Source: UBA12465 sp964408785
GTDB lineage: Bacteria; Patescibacteriota; Patescibacteriia; Patescibacteriales; UBA12465
DNA length: 22,256 nt
Direction: 5' to 3'
NCBI GenBank assembly: GCA_964408785.1
Contig: CAYPAS010000004.1
Location: 1 to 22,256 of the forward strand
Shown one piece after another: positions 5,679 to 12,847 of this stretch (its first letter is position 1; each line of letters begins with the position of its first letter). Below the pieces are notes generated by a model. That model made no database searches and was not told the origin of the DNA. It worked only from the letters and a program-made list of their open reading frames with translations. Made by a program: the position numbers and the translations under genes.

Positions 5679-6767
5679 ATGGATAACCTGTCAAAACCAT
5701 TAGAAGATTTGGAAAACCGCCTATCTCAGATAGAAGGTTCTTTGGCTTTGTCGGAGAAAGAAAAACAGGAGAGTCTTTTGCGTCAAGAAATGGCTATGCC
5801 TGATTTTTGGCAGGACACTAAAAGAGCCGCCAGAATCAGCCAGGAAGCTGAATCGCTGGCTTCGGAAATTTCTTCTTGGCGGGGCCTAAAGGAAAAAATA
5901 AAACAGCTGAAGGATTTGCTTGAGATAGAGGGTGAATCAGGCGCTGAGCTTTTTGCGGGAGATTTCCAGTCTTTGAAAGCCGAATATGAGTCCCTGGAGG
6001 CCAAGGCTTTGCTTGACGGCGAATACGATAAGGCTTCGGCAATACTTTCTATCCACTCTGGTACCGGCGGCGTCGATGCCCAGGATTGGGCTTTAATGCT
6101 AGAAAGGATGTATCTCCGTTTTGCGGAAAGATCGGCTTGGAAGGCGGAGATATTAGATGAAATAAGCGCTAACGAAGCTGGGATAAAAAGCGCTGTTTTG
6201 CAGATTTCCGGACGTTTTGCTTATGGATATCTAAAGGGTGAAAATGGTTCTCATCGTTTACTGAGGAATTCTCCTTTTAATGCTGACGGTTTGCGTCAAA
6301 CTTCTTATGCTTTGGTTGAAGTTATTCCAGAAATTGAAGATAGTGCTATTCAGATAAAAGATGAAGATTTGCGTATCGATGTTTTTCGTTCCAGCGGTCC
6401 CGGCGGCCAAAGCGTTAACACGACTGATTCCGCTGTCCGCATTGTCCACCTGCCGACTGGTATTACTATATCTTGCCAAAGTGAACGTTCGCAGAAACAG
6501 AACAAAGAAAACGCTTTGAAGATTTTATCAGCTAAATTAAGCCAGTTAGCCGCTGAAGCTAAAGAGGCGGAGGAACAGCGTTTGAAAGGCGGGAAACAGC
6601 AAGCGGCTTGGAGTTCGCAGATACGCTCTTATTGTCTTTATGGCAACCGTTATGTTAAGGATCATCGGACTTCCCACGAGAGTTCGGCTGTTGAGGATGT
6701 CTTAGATGGTAATTTAGAAGATTTTTCTGAAGCTTATTTGCATTGGCTCCATGCTTCTAATGATTAG
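5679..6767 (+). CDS. prfB: Peptide chain release factor 2
   Basis: RF2 releases nascent chains at UGA and UAA codons. The 362-residue protein has the RF2 codon-recognition tripeptide SPF at 198-200 (RF1 has PxT there) and the peptidyl-tRNA hydrolysis motif GGQ at 242-244 in SSGPGGQSVNTTDSAVRI. The N-terminal coiled-coil region is in the same frame as the rest, so the self-regulating CTTTGA frameshift found near codon 25 of many prfB genes is absent. Presence of RF2 argues that UGA is a stop in this organism, unlike the Gly-recoded lineages of the same radiation. It follows the methyltransferase pair by 3 nt and ends at a terminator. Confidence 0.96.
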   Translation: MDNLSKPLEDLENRLSQIEGSLALSEKEKQESLLRQEMAMPDFWQDTKRAARISQEAESLASEISSWRGLKEKIKQLKDLLEIEGESGAELFAGDFQSLKAEYESLEAKALLDGEYDKASAILSIHSGTGGVDAQDWALMLERMYLRFAERSAWKAEILDEISANEAGIKSAVLQISGRFAYGYLKGENGSHRLLRNSPFNADGLRQTSYALVEVIPEIEDSAIQIKDEDLRIDVFRSSGPGGQSVNTTDSAVRIVHLPTGITISCQSERSQKQNKENALKILSAKLSQLAAEAKEAEEQRLKGGKQQAAWSSQIRSYCLYGNRYVKDHRTSHESSAVEDVLDGNLEDFSEAYLHWLHASND

Positions 6768-6795
6768 TTTAACTATAATTAATTAGTCGGATATT

Positions 6796-6824
6796 AAACT
6801 GCCTTCATGGAGGGCAGTTTTTTT
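6796..6824 (+). terminator. Intrinsic terminator after prfB that overlaps the comEC start
   Basis: AACTGCCTTC (6797-6806) pairs with GAGGGCAGTT (6810-6819) in 10 bp with one G-U wobble, extended by an A-U pair, and is followed by a run of seven T (6818-6824). The 3-nt loop is ATG (6807-6809), the first start codon available to comEC. The hairpin lies about 30 nt after the prfB stop. Confidence 0.85.
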
Positions 6825-8159
6825 GTTTGGCTAAAGAGGAATTGCGATCGTTTCGTTTTGGCGAACGTCATTTTTATTTTATCTGTCGCCATCTTTTCTT
6901 ATAGGCAATCTTTGCCGTTAGCAGAACCGCCAGCTGGCCAGTTGTCGTTGAGTGTTTCTGTCTGCTCAGAAGCGCAAAAACATCAAAATGCTTGGCGTTT
7001 TGTGGTTTGTTGGAATAAGCGGCGCATCTTGATAGAAAGTCGGCAGGTGGAAGCTCCCGATTATGGCAATCGTTTAAAATTTTCCGGCCGCCTGCAATTA
7101 GCGCCGGTTTTTCCTGATTTTGATTATCGCGCTTATTTACGTCGACAGGGAATCGATTATATTTCTTATCAGCCGCAATTAAGCGTCGCGGGAGAGAAGC
7201 GGGATTTTAGCACGCGTTTAATTGGTGTTTTTCTTGCTTTAAAACAGCATTGCCGTTCGTTAATCCAATCAGCCCTTCCTGAACCGGGAGCCTCTTTGGC
7301 TTTAGCCTTGCTTATTGGCGATCGTTATTATCTTAGCGATTCCTTGAAAGAGGTTTTTTCCCGTATCGGTCTTAGTCATTTTTTGGCGGTTTCTGGGGCG
7401 CATCTTTCAGTAATCGGCGCGCTTCTTCTTGATCTTATGATTTTCTTTTCTTTTTCTCGCCGCGCGCGATTTTTATCTTTAAGTATTTTTTTTATTTTTT
7501 ACCCCCTGTTTTCTGGATTAAGCGCTTCAGCTGTAAGGTCGGCAATCATGGCCTGGTTTTCTTTGTCCGCGATAACTAGCGGCCGTTTGGCTAGTCCTTG
7601 GCGCTTCTTGTTATTGGGCGCTTCTTTGATGTTGGCCGTCAACCCTTCTTTATTTTATGGTGATTATGGTTTTCGCCTGTCTTTCGTTTCTCTTATCGCC
7701 ATAATGTATATTCGGCCGATTTATGTGTCTCTGCCGGGAAAGAAGGGTTTTTTAATGGTGATAAGAAAAATATTAATTAATCCTTTGTTGATTTCGCTTG
7801 CGGCTTTGGCGGCGACTTGGCCTTTTGTTGCTTATGATTTCGGTGTTTTTTCTTGGATGGCGCCCATTTCCAATCTTCTTTTGTCCTGGCTTTTTGTGCC
7901 TTTGCTTTCTTTTTTGTTTATTGCTTTGGTTTTGTCTTTAATTTTGCCGTCGTTTTCTTTATTTTTCTTTTTTCCCGCCTATATTATTTTGGAGTATTTC
8001 TGGCGTAGCGCCTCTTATCTAGCCTCTTTTTCTTGGGCCTCTAGCCATGTCAGTCGGCCACGGCCGATATTTCTTGCTTGTTATTATCTGTTTTTTTCTT
8101 TGTTTTTATTGTTTATAAATTATCGGCGGCAGAGGCTTTTATCTTCTAGGGTACTATAA
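6807..8159 (+). CDS. comEC: ComEC/Rec2-type DNA uptake channel, short form
   Basis: ComEC carries single-stranded DNA across the inner membrane in natural transformation. The 450-residue protein has an N-terminal hydrophobic segment, a DUF4131-like soluble part with the tell-tale FDYRAYLRRQGI (105-116), then the Competence domain with HFLAVSGAHLSVI (191-203), SASAVRSAIMA (239-249) and many transmembrane helices to the end. The C-terminal metallo-beta-lactamase-like domain of full ComEC (about 750 residues) is missing. The start is uncertain: ATG 6807 sits in the loop of the prfB terminator, and TTG 6858 (giving LANVIFILSV just before the first helix) is an alternative if a transcript begins inside the hairpin region. 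No Shine-Dalgarno is placed well for either. Confidence 0.88.
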   Translation: MEGSFFVWLKRNCDRFVLANVIFILSVAIFSYRQSLPLAEPPAGQLSLSVSVCSEAQKHQNAWRFVVCWNKRRILIESRQVEAPDYGNRLKFSGRLQLAPVFPDFDYRAYLRRQGIDYISYQPQLSVAGEKRDFSTRLIGVFLALKQHCRSLIQSALPEPGASLALALLIGDRYYLSDSLKEVFSRIGLSHFLAVSGAHLSVIGALLLDLMIFFSFSRRARFLSLSIFFIFYPLFSGLSASAVRSAIMAWFSLSAITSGRLASPWRFLLLGASLMLAVNPSLFYGDYGFRLSFVSLIAIMYIRPIYVSLPGKKGFLMVIRKILINPLLISLAALAATWPFVAYDFGVFSWMAPISNLLLSWLFVPLLSFLFIALVLSLILPSFSLFFFFPAYIILEYFWRSASYLASFSWASSHVSRPRPIFLACYYLFFSLFLLFINYRRQRLLSSRVL

Positions 8160-8182
8160 AAGCCGCTGTTTTAGCGGCTTTT
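8158..8182. terminator. Bidirectional terminator between comEC and rpmB
   Basis: AAAAGCCGCT (8158-8167) and AGCGGCTTTT (8173-8182) form a perfect 10-bp stem around GTTTT. It overlaps the comEC stop codon and lies 18 nt after the convergent rpmB stop, with four T in the 3' arm on either strand. Confidence 0.8.
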
Positions 8183-8200
8183 ACTTTACGTTAATCGTTT

Positions 8201-8410
8201 TTATTTTTTTGTTTTAGTGTCAGTGCTTTTCTTCGGTTTCGACTGCTTGTCTATAGTTCTTAAGCAGGAAGTGCAGAGTTTTGCCTTGAGGCCATCGACG
8301 TTTTTTGTTTGTAAATTGATGTTCTGCCTTTTCAAGGTCCTGACTTTGGAGTGCGAACGGCTGGCCCCTCTAGTTGCGCCGCGGCCGCACAGGTCGCATT
8401 TTTTTGCCAT
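8201..8410 (-). CDS. rpmB: 50S ribosomal protein L28, zinc-binding form
   Basis: L28 is a small 50S protein. The 69-residue product has the L28 signature CDLCGRGATRGASRSHSKVRT (as CDLCG then SRSHSKVRT) and four cysteines at 5, 8, 46 and 49 in two CxxC pairs, the zinc-ribbon form. The tail after residue 52 is a Lys/Ser/Thr-rich extension. It is the only ribosomal gene on the minus strand here, standing alone convergent to comEC and divergent from the M50 gene, with its own promoter at 8477-8449. Confidence 0.95.
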   Translation of the reverse strand: MAKKCDLCGRGATRGASRSHSKVRTLKRQNINLQTKNVDGLKAKLCTSCLRTIDKQSKPKKSTDTKTKK

Positions 8411-8448
8411 ATTGGTTGACTACTTTTAGTTATTTTAGAATCATCCCT

Positions 8449-8477
8449 ATAATAACAGCATTTTAAATATTAATCAA
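8449..8477 (-). promoter_or_regulatory. Promoter of rpmB
   Basis: On the minus strand TTGATT (8477-8472) and TATTAT (8454-8449) are exactly 17 bp apart and lie about 40 nt before the rpmB ATG. The -35 box nearly touches the divergent M50 gene's -10 box (8485-8490), so the two polymerases would compete. Confidence 0.65.
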
Positions 8478-8481
8478 GATG

Positions 8482-8490
8482 TGCTATAAT
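8482..8490 (+). promoter_or_regulatory. Extended -10 promoter of the M50 peptidase gene
   Basis: TGCTATAAT is a perfect extended -10 element (TGnTATAAT) 36 nt before the ATG at 8526. No good -35 box is seen (TTTAAA at 8462-8467), which is usual for extended -10 promoters. Confidence 0.7.
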
Positions 8491-8525
8491 CCCAATATTA
8501 AAGCTTTAGCTTACAGTTTTTAAAT

Positions 8526-9119
8526 ATGTTAGAATCTTTGTTTTTTATTATTATTTTTATATTTTCCGCCGCTTTCCATGAATACATGCATGGTTATGCT
8601 GCTTATCGTTTAGGCGACACCACCGCTAAAGACGCGGGGCGTCTAACTTTGAATCCTTGGCCACATTTAGATTTTTTCGGTTCCTTTTTGTTGCCATTTT
8701 CCATGATGTTAATGGGTTCATCGGCAATATTCGGCTGGGCCAAGCCAGTGCCATATAATCCGAACCGTTTAGACGATAAAAAATACGGGGAAGCGAAGGT
8801 CGCTTTAGCTGGGCCATTAGCTAATTTCCTTTTGGCTTTGTTCTTTGCTTTAGCTATCCGTCTTTTGCCATTTGATTTCCGTCTGGCTGGTTATCTCAGT
8901 CTGGTTGTCCAAATCAATCTAGTTTTAATGGTATTTAATCTTTTACCGATACCGCCTTTAGATGGTTCCAAAATATTAGCGGCTTTTCTTCCGGAAAATT
9001 GGCGTTTTCGTTATTTAGAGCTGGATCGTTATGGCTTTATTTTGGTCATAGTTTTCGTTATGATTTTTGGCGATTGGCTTTATCCAATCATCAATTCTTT
9101 GTTCCGTTTGCTGGTTTAA
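8526..9119 (+). CDS. M50 family site-2-protease-like membrane metallopeptidase
   Basis: Members of this family cut substrates within the membrane. The 197-residue protein is nearly all hydrophobic. It has the zinc motif HEYMH (18-22, HExxH) in the first helix and the third-ligand motif NLLPIPPLDG (138-147) in a later one, with AGPLANFLLAL (95-105) between them. There is no PDZ or CBS domain, so this is the minimal-core type (related to rhomboid-sized YwhC-like peptidases) rather than RseP. It has its own extended -10 promoter. No substrate is suggested by its neighbours. Confidence 0.93.
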   Translation: MLESLFFIIIFIFSAAFHEYMHGYAAYRLGDTTAKDAGRLTLNPWPHLDFFGSFLLPFSMMLMGSSAIFGWAKPVPYNPNRLDDKKYGEAKVALAGPLANFLLALFFALAIRLLPFDFRLAGYLSLVVQINLVLMVFNLLPIPPLDGSKILAAFLPENWRFRYLELDRYGFILVIVFVMIFGDWLYPIINSLFRLLV

Positions 9120-9171
9120 TCAAAATTAGTCAAGATGCTGGCTTTTCCTCTAAAGCTGGAGCTTTAATGCC

Positions 9172-9200
9172 TTGACTTATGTTTTAGTTTTTGTTAAATT
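9172..9200 (+). promoter_or_regulatory. Probable str operon promoter
   Basis: TTGACT (9172-9177) and TAAATT (9195-9200) are 17 bp apart, with a TG extension at 9192-9193. Transcription would start near 9207, giving a leader of about 70 nt before rpsL. A short hairpin (TAAAGCT/AGCTTTA, 9151-9166) without a U-run lies just upstream, after the M50 gene. Confidence 0.6.
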
Positions 9201-9229
9201 GAATTAGTATTAAAAAATAGCTTGAAACT

Positions 9230-9254
9230 ATCCTGAAAGCTCAGGATTATTTTT
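9230..9254 (+). promoter_or_regulatory. Hairpin in the rpsL leader, attenuator-like
   Basis: ATCCTGA (9230-9236) and TCAGGAT (9241-9247) form a perfect 7-bp stem with loop AAGC, followed by TATTTTTAA. It lies 29 nt before the rpsL start within the predicted transcript. It resembles a weak terminator or a regulatory stem; which one is not decided by the sequence. Confidence 0.5.
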
Positions 9255-9275
9255 AATTATCTACACCAAAGCTTT

Positions 9276-9698
9276 ATGCCAACCGTAAATCAATTAGTTC
9301 GTCGCGGCCGCAAGAAGGTCACTGCCAGAAGAAACGCTTTAGCTCTTCACACGACCCTCGATTCTTTGCATCGCAAAAAGAAAGACACGGTCAAAGGAGC
9401 TCCTTTCAAACAAGGGGTTTGTTTGAAAGTAACAACCACGACACCGAAAAAACCGAACTCCGCTTTGCGTAAAATCGCCCGCGTCCGTTTGTCTAACGGC
9501 ATGGAAGTTACCGCTTATATCCCGGGCATGGGTCACAATTTGCAGGAACACTCTATCGTTCTCGTAAAGGGCGGTAAGACTAAAGATCTTCCGGGTGTTC
9601 GCTATAAGATTGTCCGCGGCGTTTTTGATGCTGCCGGCGTTGAGGCTCGCCGTCAAGGACGCAGCCGTTATGGCGCTAAAAGGCCTAAGAAAAGCTAA
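9276..9698 (+). CDS. rpsL: 30S ribosomal protein S12 with an internal insertion
   Basis: S12 shapes the decoding centre. The invariant stretches are present: TTTPKKPNSALRKIARVRLSN, GMGHNLQEHSIVLVKGG and KDLPGVRYKIVRG. The lysines linked to streptomycin response look wild-type. The protein is 140 residues against 124 in E. coli; the extra 15 or so lie between the N-terminal PTVNQLVRRGR and the conserved GVC at about residues 47-49, a Lys/His-rich piece. First gene of rpsL-rpsG-fusA. Confidence 0.97.
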   Translation: MPTVNQLVRRGRKKVTARRNALALHTTLDSLHRKKKDTVKGAPFKQGVCLKVTTTTPKKPNSALRKIARVRLSNGMEVTAYIPGMGHNLQEHSIVLVKGGKTKDLPGVRYKIVRGVFDAAGVEARRQGRSRYGAKRPKKS

Positions 9699-9714
9699 TT
9701 AAATTTTAAATACT

Positions 9715-10182
9715 ATGAGAGGTAAACCAGCACCTAAGAGGATTATCGAAGGCGATTCCAAATATAACGACAAGAACATCGCGAAATTCATCAATTACGT
9801 TATGGAGCGCGGTAAAAAGAGCGTTGCCGAAAAGATCGTCTATGATTCTTTTGAAATCTTGAAAGACAAGACCAAGCAAGACCCGCGCCATATTTTTAAT
9901 AAGGCCATAAAGAAAGTTTCTCCTTTAGTTGAAGTCCGCGGCAAGCGCGTCGGTGGCGCTAACTATCAGGTTCCTTTCCAGGTTCGCGGCGAAAGAAGAT
10001 ATTTTTTGGCTTGCAATTGGATAATCGTTGCCGCCGAAGAGCGCAAGGGTCGTTCCATGGCAGAGAAGTTATCCAGCGAAATCCTTGACGCCTCTAACGG
10101 TGAAGGCAATGCCGCTAAGAAGCGCGAAGCCGTTCACAAGATGGCTGAAGCTAACAAGGCTTTTGCTCATTTTTCTCGCTAA
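9715..10182 (+). CDS. rpsG: 30S ribosomal protein S7
   Basis: S7 organises the 3' major domain of 16S rRNA and lines the E site. The 155-residue product matches the family from end to end, with KFINYVMERGKKSVAEKIVYD near the N-terminus (about 24-44), the RGKRVGGANYQVPFQV beta-hairpin region (75-90) and the closing REAVHKMAEANKAFAHF helix. It starts 16 nt after rpsL. S7 is the classic autogenous repressor of the str operon; no convincing binding site was recognised in the short rpsL-rpsG gap. Confidence 0.97.
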   Translation: MRGKPAPKRIIEGDSKYNDKNIAKFINYVMERGKKSVAEKIVYDSFEILKDKTKQDPRHIFNKAIKKVSPLVEVRGKRVGGANYQVPFQVRGERRYFLACNWIIVAAEERKGRSMAEKLSSEILDASNGEGNAAKKREAVHKMAEANKAFAHFSR

Positions 10183-10231
10183 TCAATCAGCTAGAAATAT
10201 TCATTAAAACATATACATCTTAAATAAATTT

Positions 10232-12313
10232 ATGGCCCGAGATTACGCACTGGAAAATATCCGCAATATTGGCATCATGGCGCACATTGATGCTGGAAAA
10301 ACTACTTTTACCGAGCGCGTCCTCTTTTATACTGGTAAAAAGCACAAGATTGGTGAAGTCCATGAAGGCGGAGCGGAAATGGACTGGATGGAACAGGAAA
10401 AAGAAAGAGGTATTACTATTACTTCGGCCGCTACTACCTGTTTTTGGAAGAATAAGAAAATAAACATCATTGATACTCCGGGGCACGTTGATTTTACCGT
10501 TGAAGTCGAACGCTCTTTGCGCGTTTTAGACGGAGCTATCGCTGTTTTTGATGGTCAGGCCGGTGTGGAACCGCAGTCAGAAACTGTTTGGCGCCAGGCT
10601 GATAAATATCACGTTCCTCGTCTTTGTTTCGTCAATAAGATGGATAAGATGGGCGCGGATTTCTACATGAGTTTGGATTCTATCCGCACTCGTTTGAATC
10701 CGAAGGCTGTCGCTATCCAATTACCGATAGGCGCGGAAAGCAATCTTTCTGGCGTTATCGATCTTTTAACCAAAAAGGCTTATACTTTCTCTGGAAATTT
10801 TGGCGTCAACATCGCTGAAGTTGAAATCCCGGCTGATATGAAAGAAAAGGTTGATACTTATCACAATGAATTAGTAGAAAAAGCGGTAGAATGTGATGAG
10901 GTGACCATGGAAAAGTATCTCAATGGCCAAGAAATCAGCCTCGACGAATTAAAGGCCGCTATCAGAAAGGGTGTTATTTCTAACTCTATCTATCCGGTTC
11001 TTTGCGGTACGGCTTTGCAGAATATCGGCGTTCAGATGGCTCTTGATGCTGTCGTTGAATATTTACCTTCACCGATAGACGTTCCTAATATTGAAGCGGA
11101 GAGTTTGAAAGATGTCGGAGAAAAAATCGTTATCAAAGCTGATGATGATAAACCTTTCGTCGGTTTAGCTTTCAAAATTGCTACCGATCCTTTTGTTGGC
11201 AAACTTTGCTTCGTCCGTGTTTATCAAGGTGTTTTATCCGCTGGTTCCTATATCGTCAATTCTTCCAAGGATAATAAAGAACGCATCGGCCGCTTAGTCC
11301 GCATGCATGCTAATCATCGTGAAGAAATAAAAGAAATTTGTGCTGGCGATATCGCCGCGGTTATCGGTTTGAAAAATACTACTACCGGCAATACTCTTTG
11401 TGACGAAAATAACCAGGTCTTATTAGAATCCATCACTTTCCCTGAGCCAGTTATTAAAATCGCGGTTGAACCGAAAACTAAGGCTGACCAGGAAAAGATG
11501 GGTGTTGCTTTACAGCGTTTGGCTGAAGAAGATCCGACTTTCCGCGTGGAAACTGATGAAGAATCCGGTCAAGTCTTGATTTCCGGTATGGGTGAATTGC
11601 ACTTGGAAATCATCGTCGATCGTATGAAGAGGGAATTCGGCGTTGAGGCTAATGTTGGTAATCCGCAAGTTTCTTATCGTGAAACCATTACTCAGAAAGC
11701 CGAAGCGGAACATAAATATATCAAGCAGTCTGGTGGTCGTGGTCAATATGGCCATTGTTCTTTGAGGGTTGAACCGCAAGAAGAAGGTAAGGATTCGGAA
11801 TTCGTTGACGAAATTAAGGGCGGCGTTATTCCTAAGGAGTTTATTCCAGCTATTGAAAAGGGTGTCAACGAAGCTCTTTTGTCTGGTGTTGTCGCCGGTT
11901 ATCCGGTTATCGGTATCAAAACAGCTGTTTTCTTTGGTTCTTATCACGAAGTTGACTCTTCGGAAATCGCTTTTAAAATGGCTGCTATCTTTGCTTTCAA
12001 GGATGCTTGCCAGAAGGCTAGACCTATATTGCTTGAACCGCTTATGAAAGTGGAAATCACCACCCCGGAAGAATACATGGGCAACATCATCGGTGACTTG
12101 AGCAGTAAACGCGGCCAGATTGAAGAAATGACGGATCGTTCCAATATCAAATTGGTTAGAGCGAAAGTCCCATTGGCCGAAATGTTCGGTTATTCCACTT
12201 CTTTACGCTCCATGAGCCAAGGTCGCGCTAATTACGCTATGGAATTTTCTCACTACGCTGAGGTTCCTAAGAATGTCTTGGAGAATATCAAAGAAAAGCA
12301 GGGTAAGAAATAA
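10232..12313 (+). CDS. fusA: Elongation factor G
   Basis: EF-G is the GTPase that drives translocation and, with RRF, ribosome recycling. Its 693 residues are the usual length. GTPase motifs are intact: AHIDAGKT (17-24), RGITITSAAT (59-68), DTPGHVDF (81-88) and NKMDKMGAD (135-143). Later domains include SGMGELHLEIIVDRMKREFG of domain III and the YMGNIIGDLSSKRGQI segment near the C-terminus. A single fusA copy is seen here, following rpsG by 49 nt in the standard str order. Confidence 0.98.
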   Translation: MARDYALENIRNIGIMAHIDAGKTTFTERVLFYTGKKHKIGEVHEGGAEMDWMEQEKERGITITSAATTCFWKNKKINIIDTPGHVDFTVEVERSLRVLDGAIAVFDGQAGVEPQSETVWRQADKYHVPRLCFVNKMDKMGADFYMSLDSIRTRLNPKAVAIQLPIGAESNLSGVIDLLTKKAYTFSGNFGVNIAEVEIPADMKEKVDTYHNELVEKAVECDEVTMEKYLNGQEISLDELKAAIRKGVISNSIYPVLCGTALQNIGVQMALDAVVEYLPSPIDVPNIEAESLKDVGEKIVIKADDDKPFVGLAFKIATDPFVGKLCFVRVYQGVLSAGSYIVNSSKDNKERIGRLVRMHANHREEIKEICAGDIAAVIGLKNTTTGNTLCDENNQVLLESITFPEPVIKIAVEPKTKADQEKMGVALQRLAEEDPTFRVETDEESGQVLISGMGELHLEIIVDRMKREFGVEANVGNPQVSYRETITQKAEAEHKYIKQSGGRGQYGHCSLRVEPQEEGKDSEFVDEIKGGVIPKEFIPAIEKGVNEALLSGVVAGYPVIGIKTAVFFGSYHEVDSSEIAFKMAAIFAFKDACQKARPILLEPLMKVEITTPEEYMGNIIGDLSSKRGQIEEMTDRSNIKLVRAKVPLAEMFGYSTSLRSMSQGRANYAMEFSHYAEVPKNVLENIKEKQGKK

Positions 12314-12325
12314 TATTTTTACTTT

Positions 12326-12751
12326 ATGTTTCCTGAGAAGTTGAAAAAGCTTATTGAATTCAGCCGTCTTTCCGGTGAAAAAGTAATAGTTTTTGATTCG
12401 GAATTTCCAGACAATCCTTTTGTTATCGTTGATTTCGATGTTTATGCTAACAGTTTCAACGGTCAGAAAGGTGGGGAAGTTTCTGCTTTCGTTACCGCAA
12501 AAGAGACAGTGGAAAATCGCGATAATGAGCCAAAAATAGTTTCAGAAAAACCAGAAGAATCTTCAATAAATACTGCTAAGATTAGTAAAAATGAAAATTT
12601 GACAGAAGAAGATTTAACTGATAAGATAAATCGCGAGATATCCTTGTGGAAAAACCAGGGTAATATTCCTGATGCCGAAGACGAAAAATCCAGGAAAGGC
12701 TGGCAGATTCCCACAAAAATAAAGAGCAAAGCTCAGGATATCGCTAATTAG
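12326..12751 (+). CDS. Uncharacterised small protein between fusA and tuf
   Basis: The 141-residue product is not recognised. Its first 45 residues look like a small folded unit: two short helical or strand segments, KLKKLIEFSRLSGEKVIVFD (about 5-24), then NPFVIVDFDVYAN (30-42). The DFDxY ending loosely recalls the C-terminal LDEYESL-type ending of Phd/YefM antitoxins, which is not enough to assign it. The rest is polar, Glu/Lys/Asn-rich and probably disordered, with a short motif SRKGWQIPTKIKSKAQDIAN at the end. It starts 12 nt after fusA and is in the same transcription unit, so an expression level tied to translation factors is likely. No signal peptide or membrane segment. Confidence 0.8.
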   Translation: MFPEKLKKLIEFSRLSGEKVIVFDSEFPDNPFVIVDFDVYANSFNGQKGGEVSAFVTAKETVENRDNEPKIVSEKPEESSINTAKISKNENLTEEDLTDKINREISLWKNQGNIPDAEDEKSRKGWQIPTKIKSKAQDIAN

Positions 12752-12784
12752 TTTTAAAAACATTTATAAATTTAATTAATTTTA

Positions 12785-12837
12785 GTTCGGCTGGTTTCCT
12801 AAAAGGAAAGAAACCCCGTGAAAAACGGGGGCCGTAC
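12785..12837 (+). promoter_or_regulatory. Structured RNA leader of tuf, possible three-way junction
   Basis: Three stems can form at once. The outer stem pairs GTTCGGC (12785-12791) with GCCGTAC (12831-12837), with one T-T mismatch. Inside are hairpin TTTCCT/AGGAAA (12795-12800 and 12804-12809, loop AAA) and hairpin CCCCGT/ACGGGG (12814-12819 and 12825-12830, loop GAAAA). The structure ends 10 nt before the tuf ATG. It is GC-rich in an AT-rich surround, which favours selection for RNA structure. It matches no leader class known to me. No U-run follows, so it would act on translation or stability rather than as a terminator. Confidence 0.6.
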
Positions 12838-12847
12838 AACAAAAAAC

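Noticed and set aside
8499..9275. AAAGCTTT-like palindromes recurring at 8499, 9151 and 9266 as a shared operator
   Set aside because: Short, AT-rich and differing in spacing and length; chance is likely.
10269..12150. Overlapping and antisense open frames in fusA, tuf and other GC-richer genes
   Set aside because: They shadow highly biased codons of real genes; none shows a domain or its own start signal.
12818..12847. Longer EF-Tu starting at GTG 12818
   Set aside because: The added residues come from the leader hairpin and have no counterpart in EF-Tu; ATG 12848 matches the family.
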